64,000 nt of DNA from Isoetes taiwanensis (GCA_021234155.1 JAJEKV010000052.1:991933-1055932); one strand, 5' to 3'; numbered from the stretch's first letter, positions 22,229 to 34,200 are shown. Translations and numbers: made by a program. Notes: generated from the sequence alone by a model not told the origin.

Positions 22229-22330
22229 TACCACGCGAGGGTATTTTGGCTTACGCTTTACTGGAATCGAACCAGAGATATCCGGAGTCTATATTTCCTT
22301 CAAAATTAAAATGTTGTCACCTACGCCTAA
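22229..22330 (-). ncRNA. tRNA-like T-arm with consensus B box, relic
   Basis: On the minus strand, CTGG-TTCGATT-CCAG (22261-22275) is a perfect T-arm with the exact RNA polymerase III B box GGTTCGATTCC. Upstream on that strand, 'TTAGGCGTAGGTG' could be an A-box-like word, but no full cloverleaf with a matching acceptor stem can be folded. It is probably a SINE head or a decayed tRNA gene. The 47-bp tandem units directly beside it include the A-box-like part. Confidence 0.3.
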
Positions 22331-22420
22331 TAACAATAATGTGACAACAAAATTAAAACGTTGTCAGCTGCGCCTAACAACAATAATGTGACAACAAAAT
22401 TAAAACGTTGTCACCGAATA
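22301..22420. repeat. 47-bp tandem repeat, about 2.5 copies
   Basis: Units start CAAAATTAAAA at 22301, 22348 and 22395. The third is cut after about 25 bp. Differences between copies are few. On the minus strand each full unit contains GTTGTCACATTATTG. Confidence 0.85.
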
Positions 22421-22487
22421 GGCAATACAAAAGATCCAATATGTCAGCTCAAGTTCTTGAATTTCAGCCAAGGTAGATTACCAGAGC

Positions 22488-22611
22488 ATAGGCTATTTAT
22501 ACACTTGGCAATGGGATAGGCGTTGTCCTTGCATCTACAAACTTTTGACATAGGCTATTTATACACTTGGCAATGGGATAGGCCTTGTCCTTGCATCTAC
22601 AAACTTCTTGA
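22488..22611. repeat. 62-bp tandem duplication
   Basis: 22488-22549 and 22550-22611 both start ATAGGCTATTTATACAC and differ at one or two bases. The duplication lies about 400 bp beyond the stop of the PNPOx-like gene (minus strand), in or past its 3' region. Confidence 0.9.
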
Positions 22612-23018
22612 CGCAAACCGTCAAAGCAACTCAACATTGATGATTTAAATGCAACAGCAATCCTGGTAATATAATGGTGAAATCCATATCTGAAATATAC
22701 ATTGTAATTAAAGTTCGGTAGAAATTTTGCATCATAATTGGTCCCTATCATGAACTTGCCAAATTAAAAATTTGTCCCTTTCCTTCAGCTGCAAAGCAAT
22801 TAGCACAATGCCTAAACCGTATACGTCCTTGTCTTTCTGCGTCCCTAAGAGCATGGACTGATTCAAGTGTACCATCGGTTACCTGAACATGATGGAAATC
22901 CAACCTGCTTCAAATATAGACTTACAGAATGTTGCAACATGTTGACTCGTGATTGCCCATTATCTATTTCTCAGCTTCCTTGCTGCCATCCCAAATGTGG
23001 CTAGTCCAGCAAATTCCT

Positions 23019-26000
23019 CTAGGTGTTTGTTATCTGAGTTGCTTTTTTCAAAAGCTTCTTCAGTGCAGTTTTGGCCTGCTCCAATGTTTCTACAGCAGAA
23101 CCCTCTTCAAAATGGAGTCTTTGTATGTTGAACTGCAGTAGATTGTAACATACAATATTGTTAGAGAAAAATAAAGTTGTCAAAAGGGTGAGAGAGCACC
23201 TTAGCACCCTGACGAACACGGATATCTGTGCCTTTGCTGTCTATGGAAATCAAAGCTGCATCATCTATCTCAGTCTCAGTAGATAACATTTCCCTTATTG
23301 GTTTTGAGAATGTTGTATTCAATTCCTATGAAACCAACCCAAGTACATCAAAATAGGTTTCCACTAGACAAACTGTAGAAAAAGCTGCATAAATATCATC
23401 ATAAGACTACCTTCAGTGTTTCCTCAGACCCACTTGCAGCAATTACATCTGGTCGTGCACTCTCATACTCATCAACATCAACCCATGCAACTGTCCCGAA
23501 ACCTCCAACAAAATAAATGTCGCTGCATGAGTACGAATGGTTAAATGTTTGCAGAATGGACAGTATCAATCGCTACAAAGCCTGTCATCAATATTGTAAT
23601 ATACACAACCAAAATAAGCTACCATGTACCTTATAAGTGGCATCCAATAGTAACAGAAGTTTCCCCATTGTTGGGCAGCTCCCTGCTGGTGCTTTATTGT
23701 GTAATGCTTATGAGCCCACTCCTACAAATCACAATAGGAAAGGACTTTTTAGACTACGTCAATCTCTAGGAATAAAGCAAGACTATGCTCTTTAACGTCG
23801 GTAGACAGTTGAAGGTCTTCAAGCCATAAGACATTTACTAAAAGGAGCAGAATGGGACCTAGTAATCACTCTCGTCAAGGTGCAGTGTGTTGGTGTTCTG
23901 CAATATGTCTACACGGTTATAAAATTGGTGCAAAGCTCAGCTCGTCAGCCGGCTACAACCTCTGTTGGACATTTTGTGTGGCGAAGCGTCCAGATACGGG
24001 AGAGGAAATAAAAAAGAAAAAGTTGAGCAACCACCTGTTTATCAGCAGGTAGAGGATGTACATCCCCAAATAAGGTCACTCTAGCATTTCCAAGGCCACT
24101 CCATCCAGGTACCTGTGCCAAAACAAGAACTCACATCAGCTTAGCCATCAAGAGTTACAACCGAAATTAATATTTAGAAACTATCCCTTGAGGCTACTTA
24201 TCTACTATAGTGCTGGTGTAAGGCACAGTATGCAGCTCCAAAACCAATTCCCCTTATGAAACATTGGGCACTCAGAAGTCACAGGATTCATCATAAGATG
24301 CAACCAACTCAGAGTTGCCATGGGAAGAAAGATGCAACAGTAAAAAGATCTGCTAAATAGGAACCTGGAGTGACTATCATGCATTCCTGAACCCTCTAAT
24401 TTATCAGTTTCAAGCAAGAAAATTGACTACAGCACAACTTGCTTTCCAAGGTCAACTCTATACCAACATCTACACTTGCCAATGAAACAGCAGTACAGAA
24501 GGAGCAATGAAAGGATGCCCATGATAATGATATGGCCATTCCTTAGCAAAAAAGTTCAGCAACAAGATGGTTCTTCTCTGGTGATCATAGATCCATCACC
24601 AGTATTCTAAAAAAATAAGCAAGCTCACTCACCACACATTCCCATGCAAAGCCAGTTGCTTCACTCTATTAAAGACTCAAATGGATAAGCTTACAAATGT
24701 TCAGTTGCTTAACATTCGAGTCACCAAATAGAAGCTTTTCCATCACGTTCCAATTCTTAGACATTAGGTTTGATAAAAGACGGGTACTCTTTCGTTCAAG
24801 AAGAAGAATCAAGTCACAAAGAGGAAGCAACCTCTTTTCACAAGGTATATACACGAGGCAAATGCCAACCCAGGATATATACTTACAGTCCTCAAGCGAG
24901 GCTGTCTGTCCAAAGCTGCCTAACTTCAACAAGAATGATTCTACAATGCATGAATAAATCTGATTGCCAAGGTCTCAATTACAAAATATGCTTGACTGAC
25001 ATCAGCAAAGCCTTCTAAACACATTCAGTTTCTTATGTTACAAAAATGCTTTATCATTTGTTACCCAATGCAAAACTCACGTTGTGACAATGCATTGTTG
25101 TTTGAAAAATGCTTTAACGTTCCTTACCCAATGCCAAACTCACGTTGTGATAATGCATTGTTAGCACGCATCAAATCTCTATTTCTAACTATTACGTGCT
25201 ATGAAAATCTAGCAATTCCACAGCCACATGAATGCTGCAAGAACGTTTAGAAAGGCAAGATAACCTACCTGAACTACTAGTGTGCATCTTGGATCTGCCA
25301 AAAGATTTCTTGTATGTATTGCCAATGGTGACATAGAAAATATTGGATCTGTGCATCCGTCATTGAAAAATTAACAACATAGAAGGTATCAAATGCCATC
25401 CGACTATTGAAATCATCACCTACATCCAGAAGTATCTGTTGCAAACTCCACAAGAGTTCCAAAAGGATATCCTCTGCGCCGATGATGCATTCGAGACATA
25501 ATAGTGCATAGGTGGGCATATCTTGCCTGCATAGTAGATTTGCCAGTTATTTCTCAAATTAGCCAGCAATTATGTGTGGATGCTTGCCTGCTCCATGAGA
25601 TTACGAACAGCTACAGCCGGGGGAGGAAGATCATGAGCTGATGTTGCACTTTGGACACCCCCAGTAATTGGAGTTCGATACAACCCTGTGCGATTACCAC
25701 CACCGGATGCTGCAGCAGCTGTGTTTGAAGCTCCTTTGATTGAAGATTCAAAATAACCGTTATCACGGGGCTGTTTGCAGTTCGAAAAATTAAAGATGTT
25801 ACAGGAGAAAAACAACATCCACTTCAGTATCTTTTAATAACACACAGTGAGATTCCACATATATTGATTACATTGCCGTGAACCTCATGCCCAAATTAAG
25901 TAAGATCCAAGCGAGCCAACTAACCTGAAAGTAAGAGGGTGTAAAGAGAGCAAAGCCATTTTCACTTTCTTCGCTGTTTCCGCTACTATGTTCATCCTCA

Positions 26001-26245
26001 AGGCTTTCATCCAAAGCAGCTCGCACTGGCAGTCCAGAATGGAAACGGCCATTGCTACAGAAATTTTGCCTGGTCTTTCCTTCTTTCTTCTTAAGGCCAA
26101 AATTTCTTGGCCCTCCAAATCTATTGCTTACGGATGATGCATTGCTACAGCTAGAACTGCACTCACCAGCATTAGAAGCAAAGGCACTAACAGATAGTGA
26201 TCCGGCGGATGAAGTTGCTACCGCTGCTACGAGAGCTTGCTGCAT
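23019..26245 (-). CDS. PNPOx-like split-barrel (HugZ-related) chloroplast protein, nine exons
   Basis: The only clearly intact gene. Exons on the minus strand: 26245-25925, 25770-25588, 25526-25424, 25348-25269, 24112-24035, 23721-23630, 23522-23411, 23325-23200, 23132-23019. Every junction keeps the frame, giving 402 residues. All introns are GT-AG except the second, which uses a GC donor (CAG|GCAAGC). Residues 1-60 are rich in Ser and Ala, a likely plastid transit peptide. An acidic stretch lies near 80-100. From residue about 165 the FMN-binding split-barrel (pyridoxamine 5'-phosphate oxidase-like) fold is seen: 'ARYAHLCTIMSRMHHRRRG', 'SPLAIHTRNLLADPRC', 'VPGWSGLGNARVTLFGDV', 'DIYFVGGFGTVAWV'. 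The last exon has 'FNIQRLHFEEG'. It matches the plant family of Arabidopsis At1g51560/At3g21140. Relatives include HugZ-type haem oxygenases, so a role in plastid haem or tetrapyrrole metabolism is an inference. Confidence 0.9.
25040..25165. repeat. Intronic tandem duplication, about 61 bp
   Basis: Two similar blocks, each with 'AAATGCTTTA', 'TTACCCAATGC' and 'AAACTCACGTTGTGA', lie at about 25043-25102 and 25103-25164 in intron 4 of the PNPOx-like gene. They are diverged at several bases. Confidence 0.75.
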
Positions 26246-26261
26246 TTCACCACTTGAGTAG

Positions 26262-26272
26262 TTTAGGGTTTT
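26262..26272 (-). promoter_or_regulatory. telo-box-like motif upstream of the PNPOx-like start
   Basis: The minus strand reads AAAACCCTAAA, 17 bases before the ATG at 26245. AAACCCTA telo-boxes are common near transcription starts of plant housekeeping genes. The position would place it in the 5' leader or core promoter. Known from the motif only. Confidence 0.4.
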
Positions 26273-26683
26273 GTTTGCACAGAAGGTTTCCGAAGCTTTG
26301 TACTCATGTGATCACAAAGTCGACATCCGTCCGTTTCTGACCATGGATGAAAAAAAAAGTGCAGTTTTGTTCATTAAGGGTTTCCACATTTCTTAGTTTT
26401 CTAACCCAAATCTTGGAGCCAAAAGTTTGCTTTGATTTCTGTTTTTTTTTAAGCGCAAGTCGCCAGCAATAATTCAAAGGAGTCTCGACATTGATAGCAG
26501 ACTCATCCATGGTATTTGATGCATTTTCTTTTGTTTTCTTGCATTTCCATGTTTATTACTCTTTTTCTCTCTAAATCTTCATATGTTTGTTTCTTCTATG
26601 CGAGCATTTTTCTTGGATCAAAATTCTTCTCGAAAAACCCAACAAGTTTTGTCCATCCAGTTTTCATTTGCTAGACCCTTTTG

Positions 26684-28118
26684 TTTTTTTTTTTTAGGGT
26701 AAGAGTATGTATTAATATATAAAAATTTACATAGGATATCCCCAAATGGGATTGATGGAAAGAATTATCACCAAGCGGATATAACTCGTAAGTGTCAAGG
26801 ATTGTACTAAAAACTACCACTCCAATCTTCCCTACCCCTGGATTACTATAGGAAAAACCATCTTCATCCAGGCTTAGATACTATATGGAGTTAGCAGCCA
26901 ATTCCAAGCAACAAGAACTTAGGAGAAAACCCCGCTGAAGACGAAGATCCTCCATCCAACATCCTGATAGGTGTCAGACAAGTCATAAACCCTTACTGCA
27001 CACTGCTTAAATCCAGATCCCAGTTACATTTGAAAAATGAATAGAATCCTCTTATACTGCCAATTCTATCCAAGTTCTTGTTATAATTGCGGCCAAACTT
27101 CATGTGGTGGGCCAAGGCCATGAGGGCTACCTCTATGTTGAAGGCGATATTACGAATTCTTGTTCTAGAATGGCGGTCGGGTCCTCCAAGAGCTACACCA
27201 CATCGGTGTTTCCAAATACACCACAATGATATATTGGTTAAAGTGAGTTGAATAATATCACGCACCTATCTTGGCTAGAATGGCCGGCCATGATAGTTTT
27301 GACACATCTCAAGCCCAATAATTGGACAAACCCACCTCCGAAGTCTCCTATGATGGGACAAAAGAAAAGATGATCCATTGTCTCGACGGCGCCCACATCC
27401 TAGAGGGCGAGAGATCATGTTGAACAACACCCTTGTTCAACAACCATGTCATAGTGTATACACCTTCTTGTAGACTGATCCAACGAAAGAATTGGATCTT
27501 TTTGGAACATAAGGAGACCCAAGACTTTGTCAATAGACCCTTGGTTTCTACTTGATCTAATCCCAACCTGTCTGCAGCCTTTAATGGGGACTGTGGCATT
27601 AGCAATCGATACAACTTTTTGACTTTATATTCTGCCCCATCCCCACACAACCACCTATCTTCTTCCCCTACAATACCAGAGACCGTATTGACATTCACCA
27701 TAATCTTCCTAAAGACCTTCCTATCACCTTCCCCAACACCTGGAACTAGAGCTTTAAATCTTGTCCAAGTAATCCATCTATCATTTTCCCACATTTGCCC
27801 AACTTACGAATTCACGCAACACGCCATTTAGTAAACACTCGAGGGTGTACAAGTGCAAGAGGGAGCGCATCCCTCTCCCAAATCCTAGTGTTCCAAAATA
27901 TACTCAGCCCCCTGCCTCCCAATGAGCATCTTCTATACTAAAGAGACTCTGCACATCCTATGATTACTAATAACTGGTCATATACTTCTGCGCTACAATA
28001 GCCGAGGAGTAATAAATATGAGTCGCATTAAGGATTGCATTGGCTACTGTCACTCTCCCCATAGTGGACAAGGACTTACAAGACCAGAGGTTAACCTTCT
28101 TTCGGATCCTTTCTATAA
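26684..28118 (-). mobile_element. LINE B, 3' portion (minus strand) with poly(A) tail
   Basis: The left part of an L1-type LINE read on the minus strand. A poly(T) run at about 26684-26695 is its poly(A) tail. Reading leftward from 28118 come the end of RT ('RIRKKVNLWSCKSLSTMGRV'), the zf-RVT domain (27794-27348) and a closing frame (27265-26993, with 'SLWCIWKHR'). The other part of the same LINE lies at 30198-34320; LINE C separates them. Joining the two sides across one copy of TTCTATAA restores an uninterrupted RT reading frame at that site. Confidence 0.85.
27348..27794 (-). pseudogene. LINE B zf-RVT domain
   Basis: A frame of 148 codons. 'GDGAEYKVKKLYRLLMP' and 'LCSKKIQFFRWISLQEGVYT' are the conserved helix and 'K-FLWR' blocks of plant zf-RVT domains, which follow reverse transcriptase in L1 ORF2 and probably bind nucleic acid. 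The usual Cys pair is replaced at the end by '-LSPSRMW-', so the zinc site looks lost or shifted in frame. Confidence 0.7.
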
Positions 28119-28637
28119 AGGAGTTGTTATATAAAGCAGATGAGCCGCCTATAGATATAGGAGATATGACATTGGAGCCCATATTTACATCAGAGGATAT
28201 AGGAGAGGCCATCAGAAAGCTTGCAAATGGTAAGGCTGCAGATATAGCTGGGCTTAGAGCGGAGATGATAAAATGGGCAGGAAATGCAGTAGTGAATGAG
28301 ATTACTAAGTTGTTTAACTCAGTTATGGCTTTGGGATTTCCGAAGGAATGGCAGTTAAGTCGTATCGTTCCTATCCATAAAGGTGGGGATAAAACAAGCA
28401 AACTCTTACTGCGATCATGATAAATAGTCTTATGGCAAAGCTTTTTGGAGACTGACATTGGAACATAAGTTATCTAGATGTAATTTTGAGGATCGAGGAT
28501 ATTAGAGCTATTAGACAGGCTGGCTTCGATGCAGATTTACTCCCTCCTGGACAATCTAGCGTGATAAGAGTAGCCATTGAGAAGTCTAAGGGAATAAATG
28601 GGGGCAATGTATGTAACTGTAGACTTGAAAAGGGCAT

Positions 28638-29630
28638 TTGATCATTTTAAACTTTATGGATAGATTAGATGCTATTAATGTTCCTAAATCTTGCAACAAA
28701 GTAGCAAGATTATATGAGCAAGTGCTTGCTGAATTGAGCACGCCATTGAATAAGAAATGTGATAAGCAAATAATCAATAATCTTGGTGTTAAACAGGGCT
28801 GTCCCGCATCTCCAACGTTATTTGGCATCTATATTGATGAAGTAGAAGGGTGGCTTAACAGAAATTGCTATGACGGAGTTATATTGATGAAGTAGAAGGG
28901 TGGCTTAACAGAAATTGCTATGACGGAGTAGTGCTCGCAGGATACCTTATCATGCTTCTTCTATATGCAGACGACATAGTGCTCATTGCAAGAACAACAG
29001 AAGGCTTGCAACAACATATAGAGGTGTTATCATCCTTTTGCGATCAAGCAGGAATGGCAGTCAATCTCGACAAGACAAAAATTATGATGTTTGGCACGAG
29101 GAAAAAACATGTTTTTCAGATTAAAGGTAAGCCCATTGAGCATGTTCATGGCTATAAATATTTGGAAATTGAGATAACAGAAAACTACAGATGGAATACA
29201 ACCGTAGATAAGAGGATTGTTGGTGGAAAGAAAGCTTTATACACAATGCAAGCTAAATGTAGAACAATTCAGCTATGGGACTGGTCCATGCGGCTTCACT
29301 TATATCGAGCTTTAGTTATGCCTGTAATATTGTATGGATGCCAGATATGGGGAGCGGGTTTAGCAAGAAAAAAAATGGAAAGATATAGAAGCAGTCCAAA
29401 AGCGCTATCTAATGGATGAGCTAGGAGTTAAACTCCCAAACACCATATGCCATGATGCTTTTGAAGTTGGTATGTTGCCATTGGAGGGAGAGGCAATCTA
29501 TCACTACCTTGTTAACAAGAAGTTAAAGCCTTACCACATGAAAGGCTACCATATAAGGCAATGGAAGAAAGCAAGGAAAGTGGATGGAATAGGATGGAGA
29601 ATTATGGGCAAAGATGGAACATTAGTATGA
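28638..29630 (+). pseudogene. LINE C reverse transcriptase, catalytic to C-terminal part
   Basis: Contains RT motifs in order: 'GVKQGCPASP' (motif 4/B'), 'LLYADDIVLIA' (catalytic YADD, about 28955-28990), 'GMAVNLDKTKIMMF' (motif D/E), 'YKYLEIEITENYRW' and 'LYRALVMPVILYGCQIWG' after the palm. The catalytic residues are intact. The frame is broken by the 50-bp duplication at 28881 and again near 29400. The style (short loops, 'VILYGCEVWG'-like end) recalls RTE/I-type LINEs more than plant L1, which I infer only from wording. Confidence 0.8.
28831..28930. repeat. 50-bp tandem duplication inside LINE C RT
   Basis: 28831-28880 and 28881-28930 both start ATATTGATGAAGTAGAAGGG and appear identical over about 49 bases. 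As 50 is not a multiple of three, it shifts the reading frame. Confidence 0.95.
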
Positions 29631-30197
29631 ATGATATGCCATCACAAGAAGAAGCTATTAGGGACCTTGTCGGGACCAAAGTGATCGAGAGATTATGGGC
29701 CAAATCACAAGGCAAGATGGACTTTACACACAAGAAATAAATCCCATGGTTATGTGGCGGCACAACGGTACTTGATAGACCATGGTGCCTATGTCATCTA
29801 GACATGGATTTGTCGGATGAGGGTTAGCTCCCATCACCTACAAGTCGAGTGTGAAAGGTGGCATAAATTACCAAGGTCGTCGCATATGTCAAATATATGG
29901 GGGCGAGGGAAGTGGAGGCCGAGCATCACGTTTTGCTTAGTGCCCAAACTATATTTATAAATGCATTGAGAGAAGCTTGCACGAGATCCAGGAAACAGAT
30001 TGTGTGAATATTTATACTTTTTTTCAGTTGCCATCATGGAAGCTAGCAAATTTCTTCACGGAAATGTTGCTTGTTCGTGATGCACAACTAAATAAGTAGC
30101 CAGATCATAAGGTTTTTTTTAAGAAATGCGTCTACTATGTAAACTTTCCGTCTCCTAGACCGTAGGGTCTTTAAGAGATCGTGAATAATCAATTCAA

Positions 30198-31723
30198 TTC
30201 TATAATTGGCGCCCAAAGACCTTTTAGATTTTCTCCAAGGTTAAGTGGCATACCCAACAGCTTAGTCATCTCTGTAGCTGCCACTATATGATAATTCCAT
30301 GCCCTGACCCTTGTATCAATGTCTTCCTCAAAAGGCCATATTACATCACATTTAGCGTGATTCAGCCCAATCCCCGATATGGAGTAAAAAGAATTTAAAA
30401 CCTGTTGAAAGGCAAGAAAACTCCCATCATCGTACCTTAAGAAAGGTATCATCTGCATATTGCATAATAGTCAGATTTAGATTGGAACCTGGAAGAAGTA
30501 ACCCATTCAGCAATCCCCTCGTCATCAAGCTTTTCACCATACGAGGTTAAGAGATATGCCATGATTATAAAAGGTAAGGAGCAAGGGACACCCCGCCTAA
30601 TCCCCTTTCGAGCTCAAAGAGACCCGGTCGGTGATCATTAAACGAGCAGATCGATGCCATCTTGTTCAAACCCATAACTAACTCTATAAAGTTTATTTCA
30701 AAGCCCATATGAGCCATCACATTTTTTAGCCCACTCCACCTAAGAGAGTCATAGACTCTACGAAAATCCAGCTTGACATTACACATTGCGGAGAAGACTT
30801 GCACCAATGGAGCCCCTCTCTAGCTGCCAGATAGTTGTCCAAAATGTTCCTGCATGGGAGAAAAGCTGATTGTTCACATCCAATCAAATGGGTTAAGATT
30901 GGCTTCAAAAGATTAGCAATGACCTTCATGATTACTTTGTACAACACATTGGTTAGTGCTATTGGTCTCCATTCATTTAGCACCTGGGGCTTATTGACTT
31001 TTGGAATCAAGGAGATAAATCCAGTTGCTAGGGCTGGGTGAAAGTATTTGACCGCCCATGCTCCCTTGACTGCAGCGGTGAAGAATGGCCCAAGTATATC
31101 CTAGAATTCGATATAGAACTCTGGAGGGAATCCATCAGGTCCTGGCGACTTACTAGAAGCTAAAGAATACAGAGTCTTGTAGATTTCTACATCACGAGGT
31201 TCTTGAAGTAGAAGTTTATTTTCTCCATCGGTCACTATATCGGCCTTGCCTCAAAAGGGGAGCCACTTTCGAGCATCGATTTGTAATAGTCACTTGGGAG
31301 GGATCTTCTTTGAACAACCCCTCATAACCGGCCCCACGAAGAAGGATTTAATTTACGCCTCCTCTTTAAGAACCGCGTTGATCATTAGTAAATGTGAAGT
31401 GATACTATTCTCGGCCGACCTTGCTCCGCCAATCTAAAAAAACATTTAGAGCTTTTCATGATCAACCTCGCATACCATTTGGACTTAGATCTAATAGCGG
31501 CCCCTCGAGCCTCTTCCTCTTCTATCGCTTTTATTCTGACCTCTAGCTCTTCCTCAAGTGCCTGATTGGCAATATTAAAAGGATCTAGAATCAAACCTTG
31601 TTTAACTTGTCGAACTTGGTTGTATAGGTCAACCTTAGTTTCCCGGAATTTGGTAGCCCGTAGTTTCCCCCACTTTTTTATCCAATCCTTCACATCGGCA
31701 TTTTTCTTGATCCAGGATTTCAT
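30198..31723 (-). pseudogene. LINE B reverse transcriptase, N-terminal and palm part
   Basis: Minus-strand frames carry 'MIPKVNKPQVLNEWRPIALT' (RT motif 1/2, 31010), 'GCEQSAFLPCRNILDN' (motif A approach), 'CNVKLDFRRVYDSLRW' (catalytic Asp region, in a second frame) and 'SGIGLNHAKCDVIW' (motif D/E). The YADD box itself falls in a damaged stretch near 30440-30470, seen as traces of 'MQYADDTI'. 'KLLGMPLNLGENLKGLWAPI' comes just before the LINE C insertion. Frame changes at about 30790, 30560 and 30450 make it inactive. Confidence 0.8.
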
Positions 31724-31862
31724 ACTAGGAAGACCCTCTTCCCTTGACTGAGCTAACAGGTATTCTTTGAATGGTATACAAAAGAGATCCTTCCCTAGGA
31801 GCCCTGTATTGAATTTAAAGGGGACATTTCCTTTTATCCCGCGGAAGGAAGATCTTCAAATA

Positions 31863-32527
31863 CTAGTTTTTGTGGGATATGATCTGAATTGACTGGGAAA
31901 AAGAAAGGTCCCCTTCCACATAGCACCGATCCATAAAGGGGGCCGACTTGTTAGCCACATAAAATCTGTCTAGCAGATAGTAAACTCTGTCCATTCCTTT
32001 TTGTTTATTAGACCATGAATAGGGAGTATTCGATGGTGGGAGGAGAACGAAGCCACAATTGTTGAGAAGGGAATCCCATGCCAGTCGCTCCTCCCCCAAG
32101 AGGTTTCTATACAAGCCAATCTTTTGATCCCAAACATCCGTCATATTGAGGTCACCACCTAGTACCCAGTTGGCCATTACCGACCGATCACCCAATCCAT
32201 GATTTCCTTCCATAGAATGGCTCTTTCCGCAGGCTTATTTGTTGCATAAATATTAATCACTGCCCATTGAATCCCATATGTATCAAATTGCACAGCTTGC
32301 CACCTTCCATCTGTCCCAGCATATTGCAACTTACTAGTTAAACCCTTCCATAAAGTTCCCGTACCCCTTTTACTGGCAACACAGGTAAAAGAGGAATACT
32401 TGCTTCCTACCCAGGCACCTAAGGAACTGGCCTCGAAGTCAGGAAGTCTATGTTCCTGTATAAGTAGGATATCTGCGCTCATCGATCTCATTGCTGCTAA
32501 AACTCTGTTCCATGAAATAATCTTCAT
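31863..32527 (-). pseudogene. LINE B endonuclease (EEP) domain
   Basis: Begins at 32527 with 'MKIISWNRVLAAMRSMSADI', the metal-binding Asn-containing start of LINE endonucleases. 'LLIQEHRL' (catalytic Glu), 'WAVINIYATNKPAER' and, in the next frame, 'NWVLGGDLNMT' (GDLN, equivalent of GDFN) follow, then 'TPYSWSNKQKGMDRVYYLLD'. Nearly complete. It changes frame once near 32180-32210. Confidence 0.85.
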
Positions 32528-32997
32528 GATTTTTCTATTTGAGTAGCATCATCCCCTGTTATGTACCCCTTATCATTTTTGGTGATACCCAAACCCCCCC
32601 AGTTGTGTACCCTCAAACTACTTCCCAACAGGGTTGAATTTAGTCATACATTAGGAACCATTGTATTTATCATCACCATATGGTAATTTTCCATGATACA
32701 TAAACTTTTCTCCCCTTGTCAGGGTGGCAGAGCAAGTTGCTTTCAATTTTAGAAATTACAGCTAGAGGAGTCAATGGTTTGTTGTCAGCTCGACCTAGCC
32801 ATCCTCGATGCGTGTCAGTTTGTTTCCCTTGCAGGACTCCTTGTGAAGGCATGATATCACCATATTGGGTAAGCTTATACCATAAACGGAATTTTTTGAG
32901 GGTGACCCTTTTGCCAACCCAACCCATTGTGTCAACAGTATTGCTCCCCATCCAATTGAAATACCCTTGTCCCAATCCAAAGCGGAAGGAGTAATAT

Positions 32998-34200
32998 TCA
33001 ATCGAGGTAGCCCACTATCTTGCCAATAATGCATGGAAGTCCCTGCCCCACAAAACCCACGAGACCTTTGCCCACCCCAGTTATTAATTGTATAGCATCT
33101 CGACATGTTTTGGGTTCCTTATTTCCCATGGCCAATATCCCAATATTTTGCACGATAAAAGCCCAAGTATCATAATCCTTTACTTGTTTTTTGACACAGC
33201 AGAATTTAAACCATAGCTTGAGCAGCATTGTCCCATTGTTTGACCTAATAGGGCGACTATAGTCAATTGTAATTGCATTTTTTGTAGACCACACAAAACT
33301 GATTAATACACCATGGGACACTTTAAGGTACAACATCATGTCTTTGATTGCAAAAGCATTAACAGTTACAACATTTGCATCTGCCATACTTGCTGGATCA
33401 TGCCAGAATGTACACCAAAACCTATCACTCATTACTGCACTTTGGTTTGCCAAATCCATCAGAATATTTGGCCGGTATTCTCTCATTGTTTCACCCTTTA
33501 TCTTCCTGTAACCATTCTGTCCAGCTACCTCCTTTCCCATATGGTGGGACTTTCCACGTGGAGAAGGCATAAAAACTACCCCATTTCCCAATTCATTAGG
33601 ATTCCACATTGCAATTTTGCCTATTGTGCCAATCTTATGATCATTCTTGGTCATATTTTTGCTGCCACATAATACATAACACTGACCAGCACGATATATA
33701 CTGTCCCCATGGTGCCATAAACCAAGGTTTCCAATCACAAGCACCCTTCTAACAATTGTTATTGACATACATGTTGTGGACCTTAACAGATTATATAAGA
33801 TGCATAATACTAGTGAGCCAAAGTATAGATAGGGGCTGAGAACAAAAAGCTTACCTCGTTTTAGAGATAAGACTCCCAGCAATCGCTCAAAAAGACTAAT
33901 ATGCCGCATATGGGATAGGGCTCCCACTATAGGTATAACATAAGCATTACATGCTTCACACTTTCTTTCCCTTATGATTAGTTTCAGAAAGAGAATGTTC
34001 ATGGAGAATCTTCGCAATTACTCCGGGAACAAAAGACACTTTCTTCTTTTGCTTCCCCTTTTTTCTTTTTCGCCCACCATAAGAGGGGTTTGTGACACCT
34101 TCCTCCTCTCCATCAGCCACTTCTTGGGGTCTGATCTTGGTAGAGCCACAAGCGCCACCTCATTTACTTCCTTAACAAAGGCATGAACATCTCCACACAC
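32998..34200 (-). pseudogene. LINE B ORF1-like region, 339-codon open frame
   Basis: An uninterrupted frame from 34017 to 32998 with a shorter frame (34200-34018) just upstream. Its position ahead of the endonuclease suggests LINE ORF1, but the sequence does not show the DUF4283 or CCHC knuckle usual in plant L1 ORF1. It has basic tracts and scattered Cys and His ('CEACNAYV', 'GQCYVLCGSKN'). I could not name a domain. A frame of this length in a decayed element is unusual, so coding by chance or a different reading frame for the true ORF1 are both possible. Confidence 0.4.

Larger units (their letters stand above)
19176..22300. other. Long stretch without recognisable genes
   Basis: Only short frames. 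It holds tRNA-like T-arms (19397-19411 and 21120-21134) and a tandem pair at 20.2-20.4 kb. It may contain the 3' part or introns of the unrecognised gene to the left. No transposase or RT motif was seen on either strand. Confidence 0.5.
28119..30197 (+). mobile_element. LINE C, 5'-truncated, inserted in LINE B in the opposite direction
   Basis: Flanked by TTCTATAA at 28111-28118 and 30198-30205. It starts within the RT N-terminus and ends in a tail with AATTC repeats (ATCAATTCAATTC). Frames: 28040-28420 ('EDIGEAIRKLANGKAADIAG'), 28638-28895 ('NNLGVKQGCPASPTLFGIYI'), 28931-29419 (the catalytic 'LLYADDIVLIA') and 29412-29630. The RT wording differs from LINE A and B, so it is another LINE lineage. 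A 50-bp tandem duplication at 28831-28930 breaks the RT frame just before the catalytic motif. Confidence 0.85.

Noticed and set aside
22100-22300. GGGTATTTGGCTT / AAGCCAAATACC as MITE ends.
   Set aside because: The word occurs three times in mixed orientation at short spacing and no flanking duplication could be found.
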